Both the position numbers and the translations under genes were made by a program. This document shows positions 41,973 to 50,695 of a stretch of 64,000 bases of DNA, piece after piece. Under the pieces are notes generated by a model. The model saw only the letters and a list, made by a program, of their open reading frames with translations. It had not been told where the DNA came from and searched no databases. Numbering within the stretch: the stretch's first letter is position 1; every line of letters starts with the position of its first letter. Location: NCBI RefSeq assembly GCF_000718635.1, contig NZ_JOBF01000010.1, positions 62,001-126,000 on the forward strand, in the 5' to 3' direction. This stretch comes from Streptomyces varsoviensis (GTDB lineage: Bacteria > Actinomycetota > Actinomycetes > Streptomycetales > Streptomycetaceae).

Positions 41973-43856
41973 ATGAGCCAGGACGGCGCACGGGGCCGCT
42001 ATACCGGCCGGGCGATCGCCGGCGGCCGCTACGAGCTGCGCGATCTGCTCGGCGAGGGCGGCATGGCCTCCGTGCACCTGGCGCACGACACGGTGCTGGA
42101 CCGGGACGTGGCGATCAAGACCCTCCACACCGAGCTGGGGCGCGAGGCGTCCTTCCGCGAACGGTTCCGCCGCGAGGCCCAGTCGGTGGCCAAGCTCACG
42201 CACACCAACATCGTCTCGGTCTTCGACACGGGCGAGGACGAGTTGGACGGATCGACCATGCCGTACATCGTCATGGAGTACGTCGAGGGCCGGCCGCTAC
42301 GCTCCGTGCTCGACGCCGACGTCCGGCAGTACGGCGCGATGCCCACCGAAAAGGCGCTCAAGATCACAGCGGATGTGCTCGCCGCGCTGGAGGTCAGCCA
42401 CGAAGTCGGCCTCGTGCACCGGGACATCAAGCCCGGCAATGTGATGATCAGCAAGCGCGGCGTCGTCAAGGTCATGGACTTCGGCATCGCGCGGGCCATG
42501 CAGTCCGGCGTCACCTCCATGACCCAGACCGGCATGGTCGTCGGCACCCCGCAGTACCTCTCCCCCGAGCAGGCGCTGGGGCGCGGCGTCGACGCCCGCT
42601 CCGACCTCTACTCGGTCGGCATCATGCTCTTCGAGCTGCTGACCGGCCGGCTCCCCTTCGACGCGGAATCGCCGCTGGCCATCGCGTACGCGCACGTACA
42701 GGAGGAGGCGTCGGCGCCGTCCGCCGTCAACCGGTCCGTCCCCCCGGCGGTGGACGCACTGGTCGCGCGCGCCCTGCGGAAGAACCCGAACGAACGTTTC
42801 CCCAGCGCGGAGGCGATGCGCGACGAATGCGACCGGGTGGCCGGCGCGGCGCGGACCGGCGGCGCCCCGCTGATCGTCTCGGGCGGCCCGCCGGGGCGCA
42901 GCGGGGCGGGCGTGGGCTCGGCGGTGTTCCCGCCGGTCGACGGCGCGCCCCCGCCGCCCCAGGACGTGCGCACGCCGTACCAGTCCCCGCAGCCGCAGTC
43001 TCCTCACCCGCACTCTCAGTTCCCTCAGCCCCAGCCCCACCCGCATCCGCAGTTCGGGGGCGGGTACGGGCCCACGCCGCCGCATCTGCAGCAGCCGCTC
43101 GCGCCGCAGCACCAGCCGCATCCCCAGCAGGGGTACGGCTACCCCGGGCCGTCCACCCCGCCCCCGTACCCGATCGACCCGCGGCCGCCCGTGCCCGCGC
43201 CGGCCCCGGCGAGCGGCGGGCGGCGCGGCGGCGGCAAGGGGCTCATCGTCGCGGTGGCCGTGGTCGCGGCGCTGGCCGTGGGCGGCGTGTTCATCGCGAT
43301 GGCGGTGAACAAGAACGACGGCGGCAAGAGCGACCAGGCCGAGAGCAGCGACACCAACAGCGGCGGAGGCGGGGGCGGCAACGGCGGCCGGCAGCAGAGC
43401 GGCGGCGGCACCGGTACGGACAACTCCGGAGCGTCCGCGAACGGGCAGGGCCAGGGTCAGGGGCAAGGCCAGGGACAAGGTCAGGGGCAGGGGGCGGACG
43501 GCGGGGGAGGGCCCGGCGCGGCCTCCGACGCGGGGCCGGACGGGGCCGACACGGTCAAGCAGGGCGACCAGACCAAGACCATCAGCAAAGAGAAGTGCAC
43601 GAACGCGTACGACTACTTCAACGACAAGACGAAGAAGGCCGCGCCCGACCTGAAGTTCGTCTACATCAACTCGGCGAAGGACTGCCTCACCGCCGCGGGC
43701 TGGCGCTACCGCGTCGAGTACACGGACGAGAGCACCTGGGGCAAGGGCACGGTGATGAGCCAGACCCCCGCCAACGGCGACCCGTTCGACCCGAAGTCGC
43801 CCAGCGACCTGTTCGTCCTCACGGTCTCCACGGGCAAGCGCCCCAGCGGCAACTGA
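41973..43856 (+). CDS. Membrane Ser/Thr protein kinase with PASTA-like C-terminus
   Basis: The 627-residue protein has a kinase domain (about 15-275) with LLGEGGMASVHLAHDTVLDRDVAIK, HRDIKPGNVMISKRG, VMDFGIARAM and TQTGMVVGTPQYLSPEQ. A Pro/Gln/His-rich cytoplasmic linker (about 325-395) leads to a membrane helix (GLIVAVAVVAALAVGGVFIA, about 420-440) and a Gly/Gln hexanucleotide-encoded run (about 491-507). The final part (about 530-620) resembles a PASTA domain: NSAKDCLTAAGWRYRVEYTDE, WGKGTVMSQTPANG. PASTA units bind peptidoglycan fragments or lipid II. The ATG at 41973 has GAGGGGGAAG 9 nt upstream. Confidence 0.92.
   Translation: MSQDGARGRYTGRAIAGGRYELRDLLGEGGMASVHLAHDTVLDRDVAIKTLHTELGREASFRERFRREAQSVAKLTHTNIVSVFDTGEDELDGSTMPYIVMEYVEGRPLRSVLDADVRQYGAMPTEKALKITADVLAALEVSHEVGLVHRDIKPGNVMISKRGVVKVMDFGIARAMQSGVTSMTQTGMVVGTPQYLSPEQALGRGVDARSDLYSVGIMLFELLTGRLPFDAESPLAIAYAHVQEEASAPSAVNRSVPPAVDALVARALRKNPNERFPSAEAMRDECDRVAGAARTGGAPLIVSGGPPGRSGAGVGSAVFPPVDGAPPPPQDVRTPYQSPQPQSPHPHSQFPQPQPHPHPQFGGGYGPTPPHLQQPLAPQHQPHPQQGYGYPGPSTPPPYPIDPRPPVPAPAPASGGRRGGGKGLIVAVAVVAALAVGGVFIAMAVNKNDGGKSDQAESSDTNSGGGGGGNGGRQQSGGGTGTDNSGASANGQGQGQGQGQGQGQGQGADGGGGPGAASDAGPDGADTVKQGDQTKTISKEKCTNAYDYFNDKTKKAAPDLKFVYINSAKDCLTAAGWRYRVEYTDESTWGKGTVMSQTPANGDPFDPKSPSDLFVLTVSTGKRPSGN
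43443..43490 (+). repeat. Hexanucleotide (GGNCAR)n in the kinase extracytoplasmic linker
   Basis: Eight 6-bp units (GGGCAG, GGCCAG, GGTCAG and similar) encode Gly-Gln pairs between the membrane helix and the PASTA-like domain. Copy number would set the length of the linker outside the membrane. Confidence 0.92.
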
Positions 43857-43860
43857 GCCC

Positions 43861-44080
43861 GGTGCCGGGACCGGGGCCGGGACCGGGACCGGGACCGGGG
43901 CCTCGCGAGGGCGAAGGCGGCCCGCAGCGGGGCGGGCGACGGCGCGCGAGCGGTGGAAGCGGCGCGAACGCGGCTGCGCCCGCGTGTGGCGTCCGGTGGG
44001 CCGGACAGCACAGGCGGGCGCAGGATCGATGATTCGCCGCTGTCGAGCTTGTTCTGGGCTGAGCTGAGCTGAGCTGGGCT
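43861..44080. repeat. GGGACC and GCTGA short repeats between kinase and Bpa genes
   Basis: GGGACCGGGGCC-type hexamers occupy 43861-43902, and four GAGCT/GCTGA pentamers occupy about 44054-44078. No gene is supported in the 226-nt gap between these convergent genes. Confidence 0.75.
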
Positions 44081-44082
44081 GA

Positions 44083-44667
44083 TTAAAGGTACGGGCCGGA
44101 GCGGGCGCCGCCGCCGTGCTGGATGCCCGTCTCCTCCTCCTCGCCGAGGCTCACGCCGGGCGGCAGCGCGCGGCGCATCTGCTCCAACTGGGCGCGCGCC
44201 GCCATCTGCTGGGCGAACAGCGCGGTCTGGATGCCGTGGAAAAGGCCCTCCAGCCAGCCGACGAGCTGGGCCTGGGCGATGCGCAGCTCGGCCTCGGTGG
44301 GGATCGAGTCATCGGTGAAGGGCAGCGAGAGCCGCTCCAGCTCCTCCACCAGCTCGGGCGCGAGCCCGTCCTCCAGCTCCTTGACCGAGCTGGCGTGAAT
44401 GTCCTTGAGCCGGGCCCGGCTGGCCTCGTCCAGAGGCGCCGCCCGTACCTCCTCCAAAAGCTGCTTGATCATGCTGCCGATGCGCATGACCTTCGCGGGC
44501 TGTTCCACCATTTCCGTCACCGGGACCTCGCGCGACTCGTCGTCACCCTCCCCGCCGCCGGGGTTGGCGCTGCCGAGAGCCATCCCGTCCGGGCCTACCA
44601 CCAGGACCTGCGGGCTCTCCTGCGACCGTTCACTCCTCGGCATATCCATGCCGCCATTCTCTCGCAC
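44083..44667 (-). CDS. bpa: Bacterial proteasome activator (Bpa)
   Basis: The 194-residue protein is a homologue of mycobacterial Bpa (Rv3780): the helical core AKVMRIGSMIKQLLEEVRAAPLDEASRARLKDIHASSVKELEDGL, PELVEELERLSLPF, and GWLEGLFHGIQTALFAQQMAARAQLEQM. The last residues, GPYL, match the C-terminal docking motif (GQYL type) with which Bpa dodecamers open the 20S proteasome gate without ATP. It would act in the cytoplasm on unfolded clients. The GTG start at 44667 is chosen because GGGGAGG lies 5 nt upstream, although ATG codons follow at 44649 and 44643. Confidence 0.93.
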   Translation of the reverse strand: MRENGGMDMPRSERSQESPQVLVVGPDGMALGSANPGGGEGDDESREVPVTEMVEQPAKVMRIGSMIKQLLEEVRAAPLDEASRARLKDIHASSVKELEDGLAPELVEELERLSLPFTDDSIPTEAELRIAQAQLVGWLEGLFHGIQTALFAQQMAARAQLEQMRRALPPGVSLGEEEETGIQHGGGARSGPYL

Positions 44668-44835
44668 CCGAACCTCCCCACATTGGTGCCCCCGAAAGCG
44701 CCTGATCCACCCCCGTGCGCCCCTCTATGTCGATTTTCGTCTCTGCCGCAACAGGCCGCACGGCGTGGCGGTGACAGACCGCACGGCGTGGCGGGCGGAC
44801 CACCCGCCGCGGCGGTCCCGACCACCCGCCGCGCC

Positions 44836-44961
44836 GGTCAGGCCGCTCACCACGACAGTCAGGCCACCCGCCGCGCCGGTCAGACCGCCCACCGCGCCGG
44901 TCAGACCGCCCGCCACGACAGTCAGGCCGCCCGCCGCGCCGGTCAGGTCGCCCGCCGCGGT
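44836..44961 (-). repeat. 21-bp tandem repeat with in-frame stops at the permease 3' end
   Basis: Six 21-bp units (44836, 44857, 44878, 44899, 44920, 44941) read GGTCAGNCCGCCCGCCGCGC-like on the plus strand. Each gives a TGA on the minus strand in the same frame, and the innermost unit contains the real permease stop. Diverged copies extend to about 44760. Confidence 0.9.
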
Positions 44962-47900
44962 GCGAGGAGGCGGGAGCGCGTGCACAGGGCCGCGAGCAGC
45001 CCCGCCAGCACCGGGACGCCCACGGCGAGGGCGGCCAGCGTCGGCCAGGGCAGCTCGACGGGGGTGTACGCGGAGGACATCGGGCTCTCGCGCATATGGG
45101 CGAGGGCGTGCCGGCCCTCGGCGAGCCGCAGCGCGACGGCCGGCAGCACCCCGGTGACCGTGCCGAGCAGTACGCCCATTCCGGCGACCACCGCGCACTG
45201 GAACCCCGTATACAGCCGCCGTACCCGGGGCGCCGCCCCGACCGCGCCGAGCGTGGTCAGATCGGCCTCGGCGTCGGCCTTGGCGAGCCCGGTGGCGATG
45301 GCGGCGGCGCCGATGGTGACGATGCCCGCGAAGACGGCGAGGAGCAGCAGCCCCGCGTTGCTCGTCTCGGGGTAGCCGCGCTCGACGTAGAGGTCGGTGG
45401 CCGCGTCGCCGTGCGCCAGCTCGGCCTCGGCCCGCCGCTGCTCGTCCCGGGTGGGGGTGCGGCTGACCGGGAAGAACGAGCCGGAGGGCGCGGTGTGCAG
45501 GCCCAGCCGGTGGGCGAGGGAGGCGGGCAGCACGAGCCGGATGCCGGGGGTGTCCGCGTAGGAGTCGGGCGCGGTGTACGTGTCCAGGGAGACGCGCGTC
45601 GGCTTCTGGTCCGGGCGTGGCCCGGTGGGCCCGCTGTGCAGCCCGGTGATCTTCAGCGTGAGCCGGCCGCCGCGCGCGTACGCGGGGTTGAGCAGCACCG
45701 GCCTGCCCTCGGCCAGCGCCCGCTCGGCCGCCGGGTCCCGCAGCCCGATGTAGTTGCGCAGCAGGCGGGCGTCTCCGACGACCGTGCTGTCCTCGATGTC
45801 GCCGATGATCGAGGAGCCGATGCCGTAGTCCACGCAGCGCGGGGTCCGCATCAGGTCCCGGTGTTCCGCGGCGCTCAGCCCGGCGGCGATCCGCGCGCCG
45901 TCCGGGCCGCGCAACGGGCACTCGTTGCCCCGGGGCCGTACCAGCTCGATGGAGCCGCACTCGACCGCCTCCTGGGCGTAGCAGTCGCCGCCCGCCCACA
46001 CGCGCTCGACGTCGGCGCGCTCCCCGGAGACCGGCAGCATGCGTTCCACGGTCCGCCGCAGCGCCGGCAGCGCCTTCTCCGGGTGGCCGCCCTGGTCGGC
46101 GTAGGCGTCGACCATCAGCGCGACCGTGCGGGGCTGAAGGCTCGGCACATAGCCGAAACGCTGCTCCGCCTGCAAGCTCACCGAATACGTCGCCACCGCG
46201 ACCGTCCCCGCCACCGCCGCCAGCACGGCGCTCACCGCGGGCGCGGTACGCCCCCGGTTCCGGGCCGCGTCGCGCAGCGCCAGCCGGGGCGTCAGCGGCA
46301 GTCGGCGGCCGAGCCGCCCGCAGGCCCCCACCAGCGCCGGTACGAGCGCCAGCACCCCCAGCTCGGCGACGACCGAGCCCGCCGCCACGACCAGGGAGTC
46401 CAGCCCGGTCAGCGCGGCGGTGACGGCCAGCCCCGCACCCAGCAGCAGCGCCGCGAGCCCCAGCACCGGCAGCGTACGAGAGGACCGGCGCACCCCGCGC
46501 CGGTCCGTCAGCGAGACCAGCACGGACTGCCGGGCCGCGACGACCGCGGGCGCCAGCGCCGCCAGTACGCCCGTGAGCAGCCCGGTCGCGCCGATCGCGA
46601 GGAGTTCCAGCGGCCGGACGTCGAGCGCGCCGAAGCGCCGCCCCGCCCACTGCTCGATCAGCGGCCGGCCCAGCGCCGTCACCCCGAGCCCGCCGGCCAC
46701 CCCGAGCACGGCCCCCACCGCGCCCAGCACCACGCCGCCGGCCAGCACCACCGCCCGTACCTGCGCCCGGTCCCCGCCGCACACCCCGACGAGCCCGAGC
46801 TGGCGGCGGGAACGGCGGGCGCCGACCGCGAAGGCCGGCCCCGCGAGCAGCACGATCTCCAGCAGACCGAGCGCCCCGACCACGGCGAACGACGCGTTGC
46901 GCCATGTGACGAGATCGGACCCGCCGGCCCCGCCGCCCGGCCCGCCGTACGCACCGCTGTAACCGGACCCCGACACGCCGGCCATCACCCGCGCCGCCGG
47001 GACCTCAGCCACCGGCGGCGGGTGCAGCGCCACCTGGCGCGAGTAGACGACCGCGCCGCGCCGGTTGGCGGCGAGCACATCGCCCCACGCCACGCTGTGG
47101 CTCCTCGTCGTGACGTAGTACTCCTTGTCCAACGGGTGCGGCGGCGCCGCGACCGCGTCCCGCTTCGCCTGCGCCCGCCAGGGCGCGATGACTGCGCCCG
47201 GATCGGCGAAGAGCACCTCCGCCGCCAGCTCGCCCGGCAGCTCCAGCTCCCCGGTGATCCGGAACACCTGGTTCAGCCCTTTGACCCTGGTGTGCGAGCC
47301 CACGTGCAGCCCCGACGCTTCGAGGTACGCGCCGGTGGCGGCCATCTCGTCGGGCCCGGACGGGAAGGCGCCCCGGTTGAGCCGGACCTTGCCGCGCATC
47401 ATCGGATCGGCGACACGCAGCTCGCGGATGGTCGAGTGCAGGAGGCTGTGGGCGCTGTGGACCAGGCCGTCGACGTCCTGGGAGGTGAGCACGTGGGCGC
47501 CGGGCGGCAGGACGGCGGGGACGTCGACGGGGCGGGGGTCCACGGGCACGACGCCGCTGTCGTCCTGCTCCTCGCCTTCTGGGTCCTCGCCTTGGCCCTC
47601 GCGCTGCGGGTCCTCGTCGGCCTGGTCCTCGCCGGCTTGTTCCTCGCTTTCATGGTGGTAGTCCGAGGGTCTGCCGTACCGCTGCGCGTTCGGCGTCTGG
47701 ACGAGGAGGACCGGCCCGAAGCCGCCGTCCGTGAACCGCGCGTCCGCCGCGCCCAGCGCCCGGTCCACCGTCTCCTTCCGCGTCGGTTCGCCGCTGCGGT
47801 AGATGACATCCGCCGCGGTCACGGCGAGCACGGGCAGCGCGATCATCGCCACGACGAGCACGCTGCGCGCCTTCGCCCGCAGCGCGTCCCGGCGCGCGAT

Positions 47901-48053
47901 CCGCAGGGCGGCGCGCCAGGCGGGGAGGTTGGGCAGCCGAGGGCGGAGATGGGAGAGACGACGGGGGAGCCGACGGGGGTGGCGGGACCGGAGGAGATGG
48001 AGGAGGCGGTGGGGGCGGTGGGGGCGGAAGCGCGGGGCGGCGGGGCGGGTCAC
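44943..48053 (-). CDS. FtsX-like ABC transporter permease
   Basis: The 1036-residue membrane protein has an N-terminal helix (SVLVVAMIALPVLAVTAADVI), then a large extracytoplasmic domain that includes an acidic stretch near residue 130-165. An FtsX core follows with helices from about 400 to 560, a second extracytoplasmic domain (about 590-850), and three C-terminal helices. The arginine-rich head (first 45 residues) is low complexity. It forms an operon with the ATPase upstream by GTGA overlap. Such MacB/YknYZ-like systems export peptides, lipids or antibiotics, or act in envelope stress. The GTG at 48053 fits the overlap. Confidence 0.9.
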   Translation of the reverse strand: MTRPAAPRFRPHRPHRLLHLLRSRHPRRLPRRLSHLRPRLPNLPAWRAALRIARRDALRAKARSVLVVAMIALPVLAVTAADVIYRSGEPTRKETVDRALGAADARFTDGGFGPVLLVQTPNAQRYGRPSDYHHESEEQAGEDQADEDPQREGQGEDPEGEEQDDSGVVPVDPRPVDVPAVLPPGAHVLTSQDVDGLVHSAHSLLHSTIRELRVADPMMRGKVRLNRGAFPSGPDEMAATGAYLEASGLHVGSHTRVKGLNQVFRITGELELPGELAAEVLFADPGAVIAPWRAQAKRDAVAAPPHPLDKEYYVTTRSHSVAWGDVLAANRRGAVVYSRQVALHPPPVAEVPAARVMAGVSGSGYSGAYGGPGGGAGGSDLVTWRNASFAVVGALGLLEIVLLAGPAFAVGARRSRRQLGLVGVCGGDRAQVRAVVLAGGVVLGAVGAVLGVAGGLGVTALGRPLIEQWAGRRFGALDVRPLELLAIGATGLLTGVLAALAPAVVAARQSVLVSLTDRRGVRRSSRTLPVLGLAALLLGAGLAVTAALTGLDSLVVAAGSVVAELGVLALVPALVGACGRLGRRLPLTPRLALRDAARNRGRTAPAVSAVLAAVAGTVAVATYSVSLQAEQRFGYVPSLQPRTVALMVDAYADQGGHPEKALPALRRTVERMLPVSGERADVERVWAGGDCYAQEAVECGSIELVRPRGNECPLRGPDGARIAAGLSAAEHRDLMRTPRCVDYGIGSSIIGDIEDSTVVGDARLLRNYIGLRDPAAERALAEGRPVLLNPAYARGGRLTLKITGLHSGPTGPRPDQKPTRVSLDTYTAPDSYADTPGIRLVLPASLAHRLGLHTAPSGSFFPVSRTPTRDEQRRAEAELAHGDAATDLYVERGYPETSNAGLLLLAVFAGIVTIGAAAIATGLAKADAEADLTTLGAVGAAPRVRRLYTGFQCAVVAGMGVLLGTVTGVLPAVALRLAEGRHALAHMRESPMSSAYTPVELPWPTLAALAVGVPVLAGLLAALCTRSRLLAPRRAT

Positions 48054-49189
48054 GGGGCGGTCCGGCGGGGGGAGGGCCAGTCGGCCGCGTGGGGGGAGGG
48101 CCGGTCGGCCGCATGGGGGCCGACGGGGCGATCGGCTCGTACGGCCGGGTCATCGGCTCGTACGGCCGGGTCATCGGCCCGTACGGCCGGGCCATCGGCT
48201 CGTACCGCCGGGCCATCGGCTCGTACCGCCGGGTCATCGGCTCGTACGGCGGCTGCGGCGGCGTCGGCCCGTATGGACGTCGCGGACCGGTCGGTGGCGC
48301 TGCCGCTGCCGCGGGCGGTGAGGGTCTGGTCGACCATCGTGCCGTCGCGCAGGTACACGACGCGGTCCGCCCAGGCCGCGTAGCGCGGCTCGTGCGTCAC
48401 CATCACGCCCGCCGCGCCCGCGTCGCAGCGGGCGCGCAGCAGCGCGAGGACGGCCTCCCCGGTCTGGGAGTCCAGAGCGCCGGTCGGCTCGTCGGCGAGG
48501 ACCAGCCGGCGGTCGCCGACGAGGGCGCGCGCGATGGCCACCCGCTGCTGCTGGCCGCCGGACATCTCGTCCGGGAAGCGGTTGGCGACCGCGGTGAGGC
48601 CCAGCTCCTCCAGGGACTCCATGGCCTCCCGCCGCGCCTTGCGCAGGGGGTGTCCGTCCAGCTCTCTGGGGAGGGCGATGTTCTCGGCGGCGGTGAGCGC
48701 CGGGATGAGGTTGTAGTCCTGGAAGACATAGCCGATGGAACGGCGCCGGGTGGCGGCCAGCTCGCCGCGGCTGAGCCGCGCCAGGTCGCGCCCCTCGACG
48801 AAGACCTGCCCGCTGGTCGGCGCGTCCAGCCCGCCGGCGAGGGTCAGCAGCGTCGACTTGCCGGAGCCGGAGGGGCCCATGACGGCGACGAGTTCGCCCG
48901 GCATGACAGTGAGGTCCACGCCGCGCAGGGCGTGGACCTCGGTCATACCGGTGCCATGGGTTCGGGTTATCTCCTTGAGCTCCAGAACGGCCTCGCGCGA
49001 GGAGCGCCCGTACCGCCTGCCGGCCTCCCGCGTCCGCCCCCGCTCTCGCCCCCGGTCCCGGTCCCGGCCCCGTTCCCGCCCCCGTTCGCGTTCTCTGGGT
49101 TCGCCCCCTCCGCTCCGTTCCCTCCCCTTCGGCGTCGCCTTCGATATCGCCCTCGATATCGCGTTCGGCTGTGGTGGCTGAGCGGACAT
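48050..49189 (-). CDS. ABC transporter ATP-binding protein (MacB/LolD-like)
   Basis: The 379-residue protein has the ATPase domain (about residues 65-290): Walker A GPSGSGKST, Q-loop YVFQDYNLIP, signature MSGGQQQRVAIARAL, Walker B LVLADEPTGALD and H-loop VMVTHEP. Both ends are unusual. The head has Arg/Glu/Gly/Asp repeats (RERERGRERGRDRDRGRERGR) and the tail has 7-residue VRADDPA repeats encoded by 21-bp units. The ATG at 49189 lies 10 nt after AAGGGGAA. It is translationally coupled to the permease. Confidence 0.92.
   Translation of the reverse strand: MSAQPPQPNAISRAISKATPKGRERSGGGEPRERERGRERGRDRDRGRERGRTREAGRRYGRSSREAVLELKEITRTHGTGMTEVHALRGVDLTVMPGELVAVMGPSGSGKSTLLTLAGGLDAPTSGQVFVEGRDLARLSRGELAATRRRSIGYVFQDYNLIPALTAAENIALPRELDGHPLRKARREAMESLEELGLTAVANRFPDEMSGGQQQRVAIARALVGDRRLVLADEPTGALDSQTGEAVLALLRARCDAGAAGVMVTHEPRYAAWADRVVYLRDGTMVDQTLTARGSGSATDRSATSIRADAAAAAVRADDPAVRADGPAVRADGPAVRADDPAVRADDPAVRADRPVGPHAADRPSPHAADWPSPRRTAP
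48138..48242 (-). repeat. 21-bp in-frame minisatellite at the ATPase C-terminus
   Basis: Five units of CGTACGGCCGGGTCATCGGC plus one base (48138, 48159, 48180, 48201, 48222) encode AVRADDP-type heptads. Diverged copies flank the array on both sides. Confidence 0.92.
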
Positions 49190-49260
49190 GGTGCGGTGTT
49201 CCCCTTGGGTGGGTCGGACCCGCCGCGTCGGCCACCTGGTCAGAGCGGCCACGGCGGGTC

Positions 49261-49281
49261 GGTATACCGCGTATGTATACC
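49261..49281. promoter_or_regulatory. Inverted repeat GGTATAC-N7-GTATACC upstream of the ABC operon
   Basis: Perfect 7-bp arms surround CGCGTAT about 72 nt upstream of the ATPase start. The AT-containing arms differ from the flanking GC-rich sequence and could be an operator overlapping the promoter. Confidence 0.55.
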
Positions 49282-49395
49282 CGCTTTGCGCTGTTCGAGG
49301 TAGATCGGATTCGTCACCCCTCGACTGTCCGGGCACCACCCTTGTCGCCCCGGTGACCGCTGACCGTTCGGTCGGTGTCGCGGTCGGTGTCGGGG

Positions 49396-50454
49396 TCAGC
49401 GCCGCCGGAGCCGCAGACCGATGAAGGCCAGCCCGAGCCCGGTCAGCGCCATGCCCGTACCGAGCGGCAGCACGCGCATCACGCGGCCGGTCGGCGCGGG
49501 CGCTGCCACCGCCTCCCGCGCGGAGCCGGCGACGTTCCCGGCGGCGTTGCCGGCGACGTTCCCGGCCGCGGGCGCGTACGGCGGACGGACGGGCCGCGAC
49601 GGAACGGGCGCGGGCGGCCGCACCATCGCGTACTGCTCCCGCGGCGGCCCGGGCTCCCGACGCGCCGCACCGGCGCGGTCGTCGTCGCCGGCGGGCGGGG
49701 GTGCGGCGGCCCGGGCGGACGACGGCTCGTCGGAGGCGGGGGTGGGGGCGGGTGTTGGGGTGCGGGTGGTGGAAGGGGCCGTGGAGGACGGAGTGTCGGT
49801 CGAGGGGTCGGAGGGGGTGGGGGACATCGAGGACGGCGAGGGGGAGGAGGGCTCGGCGGCCGGGGAGGTGGCGGTGGCGGGCGGGCTCGCGGGGCTCGGG
49901 CTGGTGGGAGGGGTGGGGTCGCTGGGGTCGCTGGGGCCGCCGGGGGCGAGGAGGCCGCCGCGGAGGTCGTCCGGCGAGGGGGCTCGCCCCGGCTGCGTAC
50001 GGCCCTGCCAGGGCCCCGCTCCGACTCCGAGCCCGAGGCCACCGGCCGCGCCTTCCAGCCCGAGTCGGGCTCCCGCGCCCAGTCCGGTTCCAGCTCCCGG
50101 CTCGGGCCCGTAAGGACGTATCGCCGCGCCGGGAGACGCCCCCGCGCCCGGCCGTGCGGCAGCCACGCCGAACCGGCCCGCCGGCCCCGTACGTACCGCT
50201 GAGCCCGCACGTACCGCTGAGCCGGTACGGTCCCCCGCGCCCGTACGTACCGCCTGACCCGCGCGTACCGCGGTCGAGGGCGCGGACCGTTCGGCGGCGG
50301 GGGCGAGGGGCGCGGCGGGCGCGGCTGAGGCGGCGTGCGCGGCCGGGCCGAGGAACAGTGCGGGGCAGAGTCCGCCGACGGTCAGCAAGCCGACCGCGGG
50401 GAACGAGCGAAGTGCTGGAGCCACGGCTGTGCGCCTCCCGTGCCGAGCCGTCAT
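49396..50454 (-). CDS. Secreted, C-terminally membrane-anchored Pro/Ser/Thr-rich protein
   Basis: About 352 residues. A signal peptide (LLTVGGLCPALFLGPAAHAA, cleavage near AHAASA) is followed by an Ala/Gly/Arg-rich part with VRTG repeats and a long PSDPS/PTPSDPS/APTP region. The chain ends in a membrane helix with a basic tail (LPLGTGMALTGLGLAFIGLRLRRR, about 325-352), the pattern of many Streptomyces surface-anchored proteins. There is no LPXTG consensus, although LPLGTG is reminiscent of one. The middle is low complexity, so a cell-wall spanning stalk is the likely role. The ATG at 50454 is used; a GTG at 50472 is also open. Confidence 0.75.
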   Translation of the reverse strand: MTARHGRRTAVAPALRSFPAVGLLTVGGLCPALFLGPAAHAASAAPAAPLAPAAERSAPSTAVRAGQAVRTGAGDRTGSAVRAGSAVRTGPAGRFGVAAARPGAGASPGAAIRPYGPEPGAGTGLGAGARLGLEGAAGGLGLGVGAGPWQGRTQPGRAPSPDDLRGGLLAPGGPSDPSDPTPPTSPSPASPPATATSPAAEPSSPSPSSMSPTPSDPSTDTPSSTAPSTTRTPTPAPTPASDEPSSARAAAPPPAGDDDRAGAARREPGPPREQYAMVRPPAPVPSRPVRPPYAPAAGNVAGNAAGNVAGSAREAVAAPAPTGRVMRVLPLGTGMALTGLGLAFIGLRLRRR

Positions 50455-50540
50455 GTCCGGTCCCAGAGTCACATGTCATGACAGAACCGGCATCTCGGAC
50501 GGTTCTCCCGCTCGTCCCCGCTGCCCGCCCCGCACTACCG

Positions 50541-50582
50541 GCGATAGGCGATCGGCGATCTGCGATCTGCGATCTGCGACGC
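50541..50582. repeat. 7-bp tandem repeat GCGATCT, six units
   Basis: Units GCGATAG, GCGATCG, three GCGATCT and GCGACGC follow directly. They lie in the 241-nt gap upstream of the anchored protein, before the parS-like site. Confidence 0.9.
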
Positions 50583-50660
50583 CTCGCGCCGTCAGGGCGA
50601 CGGCACTTCGGCCCGGCGTGCCCGCGATGGCGTGAACCCATGAGCCCGAATGAGCCCACG

Positions 50661-50674
50661 GTTTCACGTGGAAC
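50661..50674. other. ParB-binding parS-like site
   Basis: GTTTCACGTGGAAC matches 13 of 14 positions of the Streptomyces parS consensus GTTTCACGTGAAAC. In S. coelicolor about 20 such sites cluster around oriC. The site is intergenic and 22 nt from a gene end, which fits chromosome segregation rather than gene control. Confidence 0.7.
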
Positions 50675-50695
50675 ATCCGAACGATTGGCTCGGGC

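Noticed and set aside
44725..46905. 726-codon open frame on the minus strand
   Set aside because: Alternative frame of the ABC permease, Arg/Gly/Ala-rich. The permease frame has clear membrane helices.
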